NCBI GenBank assembly: GCA_029718625.1
Contig: CM056379.1
Location: 61,903,626-61,967,625, forward strand
Origin: Synaphobranchus kaupii
Lineage: Eukaryota; Chordata; Actinopteri; Anguilliformes; Synaphobranchidae
Length of the DNA stretch: 64,000 nt
Reading direction: 5' to 3'
The stretch's first letter is position 1; each line of letters starts with the position of its first letter. The translations under genes were made by a program, and so were the position numbers. This document shows positions 1 to 10,791 of this stretch, one piece after another. Below the pieces are notes generated by a model that had not been told where the DNA came from, searched no databases, and saw only the letters and a program-made list of their open reading frames with translations.

Positions 1-887
1 GCTGACTATCTATTTGTGTCTGAGACGAGCTGTTCCGAGATTCTTTTGAATGACATGGCGTCTGAAGTGTTTGTTTAGTAGTTATTGTTCCACATTAGTA
101 AATTCTGTATGCAGTACAGCAGGCTGTGCAGATAAACGAATGAGAAATTTATGCATAACGTAACATGAGGGAGAGATAACATGAGGATGAGTTTGTTGTT
201 GATCATTATGCAGGGGTTTATTTTATGTAGGAAAGTGGTGTAGATTTGATCTCGTTTAAATATAGTTGGAATATTTAGTTGTGTAATATGAAACACACCA
301 AAAACTAAAAATGAATTTTTATTGCCAATTATCAATTTTTATTGTAAAACTTAAAAAAATAAATCATATTGAGACTTTTCTGGAACCTTGCCATTTTGCA
401 CGATTTGTGCCAACTTTGGTAACCGAAATGGTTCACCTGAAAAAAAGCTCTGTAGAATTTGAATGGTTTGAGATATTGACACCATATTTTTAGCAGAGAT
501 AGGCAGCATATTGAGGAATCACAAAGAGGAGTTATTTCCTCCATAGCTCTTGTAGCTCATCAGGTAAAAAATAATAAATTTGAATGTAGGTACCCGTTTT
601 TTAGTTTTTTCACAATTTCTGTACATAAATTGTTGTAATTAAGTAGCAAAAAGTGTATGTATATGAATTATGACTCCTTAGTCATAATAGTGCAGTTCTC
701 TGTTTTAATAAAAGCTATGAACCATATTTGTAGCCTTTACAGTTTTTGAGATAAACAGCTTTGTTGGTCACTAGTAAAAACAGGCGAGAATTGGTATATT
801 TTGCCCTTGGTATTAAGAGGTTAACCCAATCAATCCACGTGGTGGCGCTATAGAAATACGCCAAGTACACTATCTATGCTTAACAGG
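1..887. other. AT-rich non-coding stretch, no gene recognised
   Basis: No exon, known repeat family or RNA gene could be supported here. Short open frames on both strands lack recognisable motifs. Because the first visible psmd3 exon downstream starts mid-protein and no earlier psmd3 exon was found, this is most simply part of an upstream psmd3 intron (inference). Confidence 0.4.
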
Positions 888-1193
888 CCGTCTACTAGGG
901 GTGTATCCGGAGCCGAATACCCTATTTGGGAAAGCACAAATAATGCGTTGGAGCAGAATTTTGTTTCTACCCGAAGTTGCTCATTAATATTCGGATTTGG
1001 AAAAAAAACAAAAAAACGAGAGAGAGACGCTCTAATTCTAGCTCGGATCAAACGGTTGCAATCACGGCAGTCAACATAGGCTGGCTTGCTGTCTCTACTC
1101 TCGACGGCACATAACCTATTGCTCAATCTGGACCTCGGCTTTCAGACAGAGCTCCATATTACTCCATAGAAAAAAGCGAACGAGATATATACA

Positions 1194-2592
1194 CACTGCT
1201 CAAAAAAAGGGAACACTTAATCGTCACAGTGTAACACCAAGTCAGTTAAACTTCAGGGATATCAATCTGTCCATTTAGGAAGCACAAGTGATTGTGAATC
1301 AATTTCACCTGCTTTGGTGCAAATGAAGGTGACAACAGGTGCAATGGAGAGGCAAAAGCAAGACAACCCCCAAAAAGGTAATGGTTTTGCATGTGGTGGC
1401 CACAGACAATTGCTCTCTCCTTATCCTTCCTGACTGATTCGTCTTTAGTTTTGTGTTCTGCTAGTGCCCTTGTCACTACTGGTAGCATGAGGCGGTACCT
1501 GCAGCCCAATCAGGTTGCACAGATAGTCCAGCTCCTCCTGGATGGCACATCCATACGTGCGGTCGCAACAAGGTTTGTTGTGTCTCCCAGCACAGTCTCA
1601 AGAGCATGGAGGAGATACCAGGAGACCGGCTGTTACACGAGGAGAGCTGGACAGGGCTGTAGAAGGGCATCAACCCTGCAGCAGGACCGGTATCTGCTCC
1701 TTTGTGCGAGAAGGAACAGGAGGAGCACTGCCAGAGTCCTACAAAATGACTTCCAGCAGGCTACTGGTGTGCATGTTTCTGACCAAACTGTCAGAAACAG
1801 ACTCCATGAGGGTGGCATGAGGGCCCGACTAGTATCCTCTAGTGGGACCTGGGCTCACAGCCCAGCACCGTGCAGCTCGATTGGCATTTGCAAGAGAACA
1901 CCAAAATTGGCAGGTCCGCCATTGGCGCCCCGTTCTCTTCACAGATGAGAGCAGGTTCACACTGAGCACATGTGACAGGCGTGAAAGAGTCTGGAGACGC
2001 CGTGGTGAACGTTATGCTGCCTGTAACATCATCCAGCATGACCGATTTGGTGGTGGGTCAGTGATGGTCTGGGGAGGCATATCCTTGGAGGGTCGCACAG
2101 ACCTCCATGTCATAGCCAACGGTACCCTGACTGCTGTTAGGTACCGGGATGAAATCCTCAGAGCGATTGTCAAACCTTACGCTGGTGCAGTGGGCCCTGG
2201 GTTCCTCCTCGTGCAGGACAATGCCCAGCCTCATGTGGCCAGAGTGTGTAGGCAGTTCCTGGATGAGGAAGGCATTGATGCCATTGACTGGCCCTCTCGT
2301 TCCCCTGACCATCCGCCGACTCATCAGGAGCATGCCCAGACATTGTCGGGAGTGCGTACAGGCACGCGGGGGCCATACACACTACTGAGTCACATTATGA
2401 GTTGCCGTGATAAAATTCACACAAGTTGGATCAGCCTGTGATTTCAATTTTTTACTTTGATTTTCGGTGTGATTTTGAATCCAGCCCTCAATGGGTTGAT
2501 GATTTTGGTTTCCATTGACCGTTGTTACGTCATTTTGTTCTCAACAAATTATACAATGTACTTAAGTGTTCCCTTAATTTTTTTGAGCAGTG
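1194..2592 (+). mobile_element. Tc1-like DNA transposon
   Basis: Inverted ends start with CACTGCTCAAAAAAA on the left and end with TTTTTTTGAGCAGTG on the right, about 27 bp with one small indel. The right end is followed by TA (2593-2594); the left flank reads CA, so that target copy has mutated. About 1.4 kb, a normal size for the family. It lies inside the hAT element and carries one plus-strand transposase pseudogene. Confidence 0.85.
1487..2441 (+). pseudogene. Tc1-like transposase, frameshifted and missing the third catalytic residue
   Basis: This encodes the cut-and-paste transposase of the surrounding element. The N-terminal part (from the ATG at 1487) has the paired helix-turn-helix look of the family, with motifs such as [11 protein letters not shown] and [11 protein letters not shown] frameshift near 1840 moves the reading frame to the one containing the catalytic half. 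There FTDESRF supplies the first aspartate and VQDNAQPHVA the second. The usual third motif (SPDLNPIE in relatives) is broken: the frame reads SRSPDHPPTHQE, pointing to a deletion around 2310-2330, and the normal C-terminus is lost. The protein cannot be functional. Family assignment is secure; the exact number of lesions is not. Confidence 0.85.
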
Positions 2593-2596
2593 TATA

Positions 2597-3357
2597 CAGT
2601 GGTGTTCAAAAAAATAGCAGTACAACATCAGTAACCTGATGAACCACTGTTATTAGTAGTAGTGATATTTCTGCATGGCAAATAATTTTTTTTGTAGATG
2701 TAGTAGTGTAATAGAAAAACAACAGACCCAACTGTCATGACATGCACGCTGCTTGTTCTGAGTAATTGACTCATTCATTGAAAGGGGCGTGTTCAAAATA
2801 ATAGCAGTGTGGAGTTTAATTAGAGAATTCATTCATTCTGTGAAAAAAACAGGTCAAACAGGTATTCCACAGGTAAACAGGTGATGCCATCATGATTCTG
2901 TATAAAAGGATATCAAAAGACTCCTGATATCTTATTTCCAGGTACTCTTAGAAGCAATACTATAACCTCTCTGCATTTGAATGGATCACTATGGGAATTG
3001 GGGGGTGGGACTAGATTAAGCTGTAAATTACACGGGAATAGTATGGAACACATGGTTGGCTAAATGGCTGTAAGTCAACAAGGGTCTGAGGTATCAAACA
3101 AGCCTTAAACCATCACTCTGTTGCCAGAAATACAGTAGATATGGATGGATAACTTGAAGGGTTTCTTCTCCTGACTTATTTTTCCATAGAGTTCAATAGG
3201 AAAATTTGTCAGGAGAAACAACCCTTCAAGTGATCCATTCATATCTACTGCATATCTGGCAGCAGAGTGATGGTTTGAGGCTCGTTTGATACCTCAGACC
3301 CTTGTTGACTTACAGCCATTTAGCCAACCATGGGTTCCATACTATTCCTGTGTAATT
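2597..3357. mobile_element. Palindromic Tc1-type MITE, copy A, right arm deleted
   Basis: It starts with CAGTGGTGTTCAAAAAAA immediately after a TA at 2595-2596, directly abutting the right end of the preceding Tc1 element. A second, inner copy of the terminal motif (GTGTTCAAAATAATAGCAG) occurs near 2790, giving an IR/DR arrangement. The interior is a long palindrome centred near 3190 (kagagttcaatagg region). Compared with the complete copy at 43,324-44,488, the last ~300 bp of the right arm are missing after about 3357. No coding capacity. Confidence 0.75.
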
Positions 3358-3499
3358 TTTCCTGTGTAAAAATTATAAATGTATTCCCAGTATCTAACAT
3401 GACAGACAGACCATGCCCACTTCCGGTTTATATCCGAATACAGATACAGATAATGACATCTCCGCACACCCCTACCGTCTACTTACCATACCAACTGTG

Positions 3500-3985
3500 A
3501 AAGTTCCTGTAGCTTAGTGGTTAAGGCATTGTACTACCGTGTAGTAGGTTGGTGGTTCGATCCCCACCTGTTCCTAACATTTTTTATGAGGCACACAATG
3601 TGCACATCATGCTAAGAATGTTTTTTTATTGCAAAGGGTAAGAAATTTCACAATATTAACTGTTAACTGTTTGTGTTGGTTACTGACTTTATAATTCAAT
3701 CTGATACCGCAACACAAAGGTCTTATTTGGCCTGCACGTTTCTGTTAACCTGCTTTGGCCTAGTGGTTACAATCTTGGCTTTCCATGCGTGAGGTCAGTG
3801 GTTTGATTCCTGCTTGGTACCAATGGCTAAGTTAATGTTTGGCAAAATGATTGTGCAAATGCACAATCACAGTAACTTAATCTTTTCACAGTAACTAACG
3901 CCTTTTTATTGCAAAGGTTAAGAAATTGAACAGTCTTAACTGTTCACTGTTTCACTTGTACTTAAAAGACGTAAAAGGTCCAGTA
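3500..3985 (+). repeat. Tandem pair of tRNA-like modules with a shared downstream block
   Basis: Two segments carry recognisable internal RNA polymerase III promoter boxes. The first (about 3504-3577) has an A-box-like TAGCTTAGTGGTTAAGG and B-box GGTTCGATCCC. The second (about 3752-3825) has GGCCTAGTGGTTACAA and GGTTTGATTCC. Each is followed by a related block with 'ttattgcaaagg(g)taagaaat' and 'taactgtt(a/c)actgttt' (near 3628-3672 and 3905-3952). The acceptor-stem halves do not pair, so these are tRNA-derived repeats, not tRNA genes. They could be a dimeric SINE or a tandem duplication. Confidence 0.5.
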
Positions 3986-4706
3986 GCTTACGAATCTACC
4001 GACCAGCGAAAGATTTACCGCAGGTCACGTTTACGCAGTTGGCTATGGGAAGCATCCATTTGTCCGACACAGAAAATAAAGTTTTCATGCAAAATATGAT
4101 CTGGTACAGAGCGTGTTGTTGCAGTAATATAAAAAATCAATTAATAACTGTGCCATTGGCTACATGTTTTGAACTAACATTTCTTTTCAAACATCGTCGC
4201 TTGTCTCATTCTCACACAAAAGCTGACAAAAACATCCGTCTATGTGTAGGCCTACCTATGTTGTCCTGTTGCAGTTTAACGGGCAAGATTTCTTGATTCA
4301 TTTGCAACAAAGAGGATGTGCACTTCAGCTCTGTTCGGGTTACGGTTTTCACACATGGCACAATCTCACCATAAAATGAAGTAGGCTGCTAGGAAAATTA
4401 AGAATTTACGATAATACGCAAACCCTTATGGGATCGGGTTTAGACACCATCAACAATGGCGAAAGCCCTGATTAGAAACAAATATTTGCTTTTTGGGTCA
4501 ACCTGTCTAGAGTTGTCTACCATTTTGCAGTCTCTGTGTTTGACAAATGCTGCTTATGCCGCTCTGTCCCTGGGAATCGCTGCTTGCAGCTATATTTGTC
4601 ATTGTATCCTTTCAAACTCAAAGTGCTAGAGTACAGAACCAAAATAACAAAAAATGTGTCACTGTCCAATGAATTATGGTGCTCACTGTAGGTCTGTAAC
4701 TTCACA

Positions 4707-6250
4707 GGCCCTATCTTACACCCGGTGCTAAGCGGTGCTAACCCAAACGCAAGTGTCTTTTCTATCTTACACCCGGTGCAGTGTTCATTATAGCTCCTAG
4801 CACTCACGTCGTTTAAATACCAAGTATTCTTGCGCCCATTGCAAGTGAACTTGGCGTGTTGGTCTTAAGATGAGGTGTGGGCAGGATCATTTTTGGCGTA
4901 TTGCTATCTTGAGCCAGCAGAAAGTGCTTGTGCTAAAACCACCACAAACCTGGTCTAAAGTCATGTCGCGGTTGTTTAACATGTTATTTTAACGGTGCAT
5001 ATAAGTGCGTCTACATAGGTGTGTGCACAACGCACGTACACCCTCCTGTCTGTTACACACAGGGGTGCGCACAAGCATGACTAAAAATATTGAGTGAAAA
5101 TATTATTATTGTCGGCTATATCAAGAAATGCATAATAATAAAAGGGTACGTAGATCAAAGACCACATACCTGTCCTTCAGCGAAAGGGAATGCCGCATTA
5201 AATTGCTTTCAGCCCACTCCATCAATGTCCAGGCGATGTGCGATGGTATGTGTAAGGTTACATGTATAGACGATTCGCAATTATCCTGGATTTTGCCTAT
5301 ATTTGCCAATAGTTCTTGCAATCTTCTGTTACGTGACAATGGCTATCCATTAAAATCTTTGCTAATAACACCTATATCAAGCCTAATGCGTGAATTGTTA
5401 TTCAATAGAAAACTTGCTCACTGCAATAGACGGACATTTCAGTTCTGAAAATGCGCTTCAGATGTCATTACAATACAGCTTTCTTCATCTAGGCCTACAG
5501 CCTGTAAGTAAATAGAATGGTTTTCACTGAAAAAAGTTCAAAACCTTGTCCAGTGTATTGTTTTTCAAATAACCTAGACTACAGTCCCCGGGATTCACTG
5601 TGCATAAGGTAAAAGCCTACAGTTAAAAAACGGAGATTAATTAAAATTTCACCATGTTAACTGAATTTTTGCCTTATTATTCGTCCTTCATATTTTTTAA
5701 ATTACAGTGACCAGGCTTTCATCATATTAAAGCCCCGCTGATTTCACCTGTTATTCCATAACTGAACCAAACGATTTTAAAGAGAACTAAGAGTCTAATT
5801 AGAAACGAAAAACTGTTTCACCTGCTGTAAATCACACTTTTCGCGGATTTCCCGGGAAAGTGGACTTAAAGCATTGGTCACATTTCCATAAGCAGGACAT
5901 TATAAAACAAGGGAATATATGACAGATGACAGCTTTATTGTATTTGGTGTCAGCATTAAGGCAAAATAACGGTATGTATCTTATTAATCAATATTAGAAT
6001 GCAGGTAATGAACTTCAGATGAAGCTTAAACTTCGAGAACTGCCTCATGAAATTGATGTTTGACAATGCTTCATTGTATAATCAAACAAAATTCGTTAAA
6101 CATTTGGCGTTTTCTAAGGTGAGACGGAAGCCATTGGTAGCTTATTCTTAGTTCTTGCAGGTGCTTTTAACAAAATTTAACCGCATATATTTTGTAAAAT
6201 AACAGCACTGTCGGGAATTACCGGGAACCTATGCCGGTGTTAAACCCTAA
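4707..6250 (+). mobile_element. Decayed Harbinger-type DNA transposon, boundaries uncertain
   Basis: The call rests on a PIF/Harbinger transposase relic at 5128-5448. The left boundary is guessed from a terminal-looking motif, GGCCCTATCTTACACCCGG, at 4707, part of which is repeated directly about 50 bp further on. The right boundary is only a weak inverted match (CCGGTGTTAAACCCTAA near 6235-6252). The rest of the stretch is non-coding. Confidence 0.35.
5128..5448 (+). pseudogene. PIF/Harbinger transposase fragment
   Basis: The plus-strand frame contains HSINVQAMCDGMCKVT, LRDNGYPLKSLLITP and FNRKLAHCNRRTFQF in that order. These match the catalytic core of HARBI1-like transposases (the 'HSINVQ..CD', 'DSGYPL..WL.TP' and 'FN..L...R...E..FG' blocks). 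Sequence expected between blocks is shortened, there is no upstream DNA-binding or N-terminal part, and the frame stops right after the last block where a conserved glutamate is expected. This is a dead fragment. The frame has no start support; 5128 is simply its first ATG. Confidence 0.6.
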
Positions 6251-6458
6251 TGTTAAAGATTATTATTGTTTATATAAAAATGCTTCATAATGGTTAGTCC
6301 GAATAATATTGATCATACTATTGATCCATATAGCCTATTCCTTGCTTGCACTACACACGCATGAGCATGTCTGTTTCGCTATCATATAAACAATCCGTCA
6401 AGGTGGAAAGGCAGGTTTTTAAAGGGAATGGGATATGACATTTTGTTTTAGACAATGC

Positions 6459-9400
6459 ACACAATGCAATCTCTTCCAATAATAATGCTTAATATCTATG
6501 GCCCAAATGTTGATAATCCTGATTTTTTTTGTAAAGTTTTTGATATGATACCAGCCTCCAGCCCTAATGTTATTGGAGGTGATTTTAATTATCTGGATCC
6601 AATTTTAGACAGACTCTCAACAAAACCACCTCCTGTCATTGCGCCTTCAGTACAAACTTTGAATGATTTAATCAAATCAAGGAACATGGTTGATATTTGG
6701 CGACTGCAGCACCCCACTGACAAAGATTTTTCTTTTTACTCTAATGTTCACAAGTCTTACACTTGAATTGACTATTTCTTGATATATCACACCAATTTAA
6801 AAATATTCTGTCCAAACGGAAATTCAGCTGGCGTTTTAACCCTTCTGGAGGACCATTCCTTTATTGAGTACATGAATGATCATGGGGAGGTCTCTGACTC
6901 TACTCTTTGGGAGACTTTTAAGGTTGTGATAAGGGGCCACATTATTTCATTTGAATCCTCTAAAAAAAGAGAACTTAATGGTCGTCTTATAGCTATCGAA
7001 AAAATGCTTCCAGTACTGGAAGAAACTTATAGATCCTCCCTCGTACAGTCAGACTACAATAAGATTTAAAAATTTAAATATGAATATAATACTATCACTA
7101 GTAAACGCGTCAACAGCCTTTTACTAAAATTAAAACAGAAACATTTAGAACTTGGGGACAAACCAGAGAAATTATTAGCAATTCAACTCAGAGGGGAGCA
7201 CGCTAATCAAGCCATTCAGAGGATTAAATCTAGATCTGGCGTATTGGTTACCAATCCACAGGAGATAAATGCCTGCTTCAGGGACTTCTATAAAGATTAC
7301 TTCAGCAAAGTAAAGGCAACTGAAGCAGACTTTGATCATTTTTTTGTTAACTTAAATATTCCCCAACTAGATGGTGAGTCGAGAGATGATATTGACACCC
7401 CGATCTCTGAGGCTGACCTTTTAGATGCTATTAGAGCTTTTCCCACTGGAAAAGCAGCAGGACCAGATGGCTTTGGCTGTGAATTCTATAAGGCGTTTCA
7501 TGAAAAAATAGTTCCTCTCATGCTAAGGATGATGAATGATTCATTGAAAAATAAGAGGCTCCCAAGCTCACTATGTGAAGCAAATATCTGCTTGCTTCTT
7601 AAAAAGGGAAAGGAAGAGACAGACCCTGCAAGCTTCAGACCCATTTCCCTTCTTAATTGCGATCTAAAGGTAATAACTAAAGTCCTGGCCACAAAATTGG
7701 GTAATCATATTTCAAAAATTATACATCCTGACCAGACCGGGTTTATCCCGGGTAGATTTTCTTTTAGTAATGTTCGTTTGCTTTTAAATACATTATACTC
7801 AGCACCCGAAAAGGACATACAAGCTGCCATATTGTCTCTTGACGCTCAAAAGGCATTCGATCAGATCGAATGGCCCTATATGTTTGAGACACTGAAACGA
7901 TTCGGGTTTGGGGCAACTTTTATAGAGTGGGTCAAAATAATTTATTTGAATCCAGTTTCTTTTTTTCTCAGTAATGCAGACAGATCACAACCTTTTGACC
8001 TACAACGCGGGGTCAGGCAGGGCAATTCTCTCCTCCTTTTTAATATTGCTCTAGAATCTCTTGCAATAAGAATCAGGAGTCACACAGGTATTCATGGTGT
8101 AAAATTTGGTAAGGTGGAAAGCCTTGTGAATTTGTACGCTGATGATTTATTGATTTGTCTATCTGACCCAGAAGTTTCAGTTCCCAACCTTTTGAATTAT
8201 ATCAAATCATTTGGTAGAATATCAGGATATACAATTAACTGGGATAAAAGTGAATTTATGCCTCTGATGGACAATCTGAGTCCTACATTCCTGAAATCCC
8301 TGCCATTCAAATTAGTTACCACCCACTTTACTTATCTTGGACTCAAGATTCCCAGAAACCTCAAACATTTAGTAAAGCTGAATTTCTTGGACATGATAGA
8401 CAAATTAAAAGCCAACATTTGGAACTGGAAGCTGCTTCCTCTCTCAATGATTGGCCGCATTAATGCCATAAAAATGGTCACACTCCCAAGGTTCTTGTAC
8501 CTATTCCAAAATCTCCCTGTTTATTTACCGTTGTCTTTTTTTAAACAACTGGATTCAACTATCCTTTCATTTATCTGGGCAAACAAACCCCCTCGCATTT
8601 CTAAAGCCCACTTACAGAAAGATGTAAGTGAAGGAGGCCTCTGCCTTCCCATATTTAAGCACTATTACTGGGCTGCAAATGCGAGGGCTCTTACCTTCTG
8701 GCAATGGGGCTCCCCTGGAGATGACTGGCCTACTGTCTCCCCCTTGTGGCTAAAAATCGAATCGATGTCAGTTCAAGAGACCTCCCTCCCAGCGCTCCTT
8801 TTCTCCAGAGATCAGCCCTCATACAAATTATTAGGCCATAACTTCACTCTTAGAAATTCTTTGAAGATTTTGAATCAAATAAAAAAAATTATTGGACTGC
8901 CAAATGTCTCACTACATACCCCTATTGTGTACAATCACTTATTTAAACCAGCGTTGATGGATGGAGTGTTTCTGGACTGGAGGGGGAAGGGACTGTGTAG
9001 TATTGGAGATCTCTATATAGATAATAAACTTGCTTCATTTCCTCAGCTCCAAACTAAATATCACCTTCCTCAAACACATTTTTATCGATACCTTCAAGTC
9101 AGGCATTTTGTACGAGAGTATATTCCAAATTTCACAATCAAACCTAAGAGCTACATTTTTTATGATTCACTTCTTTTACAGCCAAATTCTAAACATTTAA
9201 TTTCCCGCTTTGTCACTGCCTTTGAGGGACCAGTGAATGCCGGTCATCTCAGGGAAGCCTGGGCCGAAGAACTGGGTGTTCCAGTATCAGATGAATTGTG
9301 GAAGGAGGGTCTGTCTAGTATACAGAGCTGCTCTATTAATTCTAGACATAGATTGATCCAGTTTAAAGTTCTGCACAGATTGCATTATTCTAAAACTAAA

Positions 9401-9821
9401 CTTAGTAAGATATTTGAATCAGTTTCTCCCATGTGTGATAGATGTGGTACTGCCGAAGGATCACTATCACACTTATTTTGGCACTGTCCAGTACTAGGTA
9501 ATTTCTGGTGTGATATATTTAATTGGTTTTCCAAACAATTTGAAATAAACATTCCCCCCGACGGTAATTTTGCAATATTTTGTTGACGAGACAAGGGCCC
9601 TTCCTTCCCATCAAAAACAGGCTCTCAAGGCAGGCATGGTTGCAGCTAAAAAAGTTATACTAGTAAACTGGAAGTCTCCATCGTCCCCATGTTTCAAGAG
9701 GTGGCTTAATGAAATGCTCTCAATTGCTAAGATGGAACAGATCCGTTTTAGCAAGCGGAATTCACAAAACTATTTCTCGATGGTATGGAAGCCGTTTCTG
9801 TCATTGCTCGACAAGACCTAA
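6459..9821 (+). pseudogene. LINE ORF2 (endonuclease C-terminus, reverse transcriptase, Cys/His end)
   Basis: The same reading frame runs from 6459 to 9586 and is broken by only two in-frame stops, TGA at 6764-6766 and TAA at 7067-7069; a frameshift near 9580 then leads into a final segment ending at 9821. The start shows the end of an AP-type endonuclease (LNIYGPN, VIGGDFNYLD, IDYF). The reverse transcriptase has FRPISLLNCDLK, LDAQKAFDQIEW and the catalytic LYADDLL. The block after the second of these reads RGVRQGNSLLLFN, shortened relative to the family's RQGCPLSP. A C-terminal CDRCG...H...C zinc-binding motif is present. The first stop sits where arginine is expected, consistent with CGA to TGA decay. 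L1/Tx1 group is likely; the exact clade is not established. Confidence 0.85.
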
Positions 9822-10051
9822 CTATATAATCCATGAGCTTTGCTGCTATGTTGTATGTTGTATCTTTATTTTTTGAAAACTTTGCCTTATCTTGTATATT
9901 GACGGACAATTCGGCAGTCTCCCACCCATGTGTGCTTTTTTTGTGTGTTTGCTTGTTTTTTGTTATTTTGTGTAAATGTATTGTAGGTTTTTTGTTTACT
10001 GTGTATGTTTTTTTTTCTTATTGTAAAAAAGTCCAAGTAAAAATATATTAA
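6459..10051 (+). mobile_element. 5'-truncated L1/Tx1-like LINE with target-site duplication
   Basis: An exact 11-bp direct repeat, TTAGACAATGC, lies at 6448-6458 and 10052-10062 and brackets the element. The left end enters abruptly in the middle of the endonuclease domain; the right end is an A/T-rich tail after a ~230-bp 3' UTR. This is the expected product of truncated target-primed reverse transcription. The truncated copy carries no promoter and, with the lesions in its frame, is inactive. Confidence 0.85.
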
Positions 10052-10148
10052 TTAGACAATGCGCCAAGATCGTCAAGATGGAGCCCCACAAATTTAGGTG
10101 AGTACATCTGAATCTTTTGGTGAGGCAGGGCCAATATACAGCCCTTTT

Positions 10149-10583
10149 ATCAAACAAGCCTCAAACCATCACTCTGCTGCCAGATATGCAGTAGATATGG
10201 ATGGATCACTTTAAGGGTTGTTTCTCCTTACAAATTTTCCTATTGAACTCTATGGAAAAATAAATCAGGAGAAGAAACCCTTCAAGTTATCCATTCATAT
10301 CTACTGTATTTCTGGCAGCAGAGTGATGATTTATGGCTTATTTGATATGTCAGACCCTTGATGACATAGAGCCATTTAGCCCACCATGTGTTTCCATACT
10401 GTTCCAGTGTAATTTACAGCTAAATGTAGTCCCACCCCCCAATTCCCATAGAGATCCATTCAAATGCAGAGACGTTATAGTATCGCTTGTAAGAGAACCA
10501 GAAAATAAAATATCAAGAGTCTTTTGATGTTGTTGGGTCACAGACATCAGGAAGTCATGGCATGCAAAGGATATGTCATTCAT
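10149..10583. mobile_element. Palindromic core, copy B (left part missing)
   Basis: From 'caaacaagcctcaaacc' through the palindrome centre near 10,240 to 'cttttgatgttgttgggtc' this matches copies A and the complete copy at 43,324-44,488. It also carries an outer segment, 'caggaagtcatggcatgc' (about 10,549-10,566), that recurs inverted in the copy at 60,365. It abuts a Sleeping Beauty-type terminal repeat. Confidence 0.65.
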
Positions 10584-10791
10584 CTTAGTGTATGTAAACT
10601 TCTGACCCACTGGAATTGTGATAGTGAATTAAAAGTGAAAAAAAAAGTCTAAACAATTGTTGGAAAAATTACTTGTGTCATGCACATAGTTTGCTATAAA
10701 CTATAGTTTGCTAACATGAAATCTGTGGAGTGGTTAAAAATGAGTTCTAATGACTTCAACCTAACTGTATGTAAACTTCCTACTTCAACTA
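10584..10791. mobile_element. Sleeping Beauty-type right terminal IR/DR, solo
   Basis: The stretch begins with the inner direct repeat (CTTAGTGTATGTAAACTTCT followed by gacccactgg) and ends with the outer direct repeat (TAACTGTATGTAAACTTCCT followed by acttcaact). In between are 'acaattgttggaaaaatta' and 'cttgtgtcatgcaca'. The order and spacing match the ~210-bp terminal repeats of fish Tc1 elements of the Sleeping Beauty group. No left end or transposase of this group is present nearby. Confidence 0.85.

Larger units (their letters stand above)
896..3474. mobile_element. Non-autonomous hAT-type element carrying two nested insertions
   Basis: The ends are short inverted repeats, TAGGGGTGT at 896-904 and ACACCCCTA at 3466-3474. 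They are flanked by an exact 8-bp direct repeat, CCGTCTAC, at 888-895 and 3475-3482. An 8-bp target duplication with short ends is the hAT signature. Internally near both ends there are related 'ccgaata'-type motifs. Once the Tc1 element and the palindromic MITE inside are subtracted only about 400 bp of hAT sequence remain, too little for a transposase, so it needs a helper in trans. No coding remnant of a hAT transposase was seen. Confidence 0.7.

Noticed and set aside
3504..3577. Possible functional tRNA gene
   Set aside because: A- and B-boxes are present but the acceptor stem halves do not pair and the anticodon arm is poor; it is a tRNA-derived repeat.
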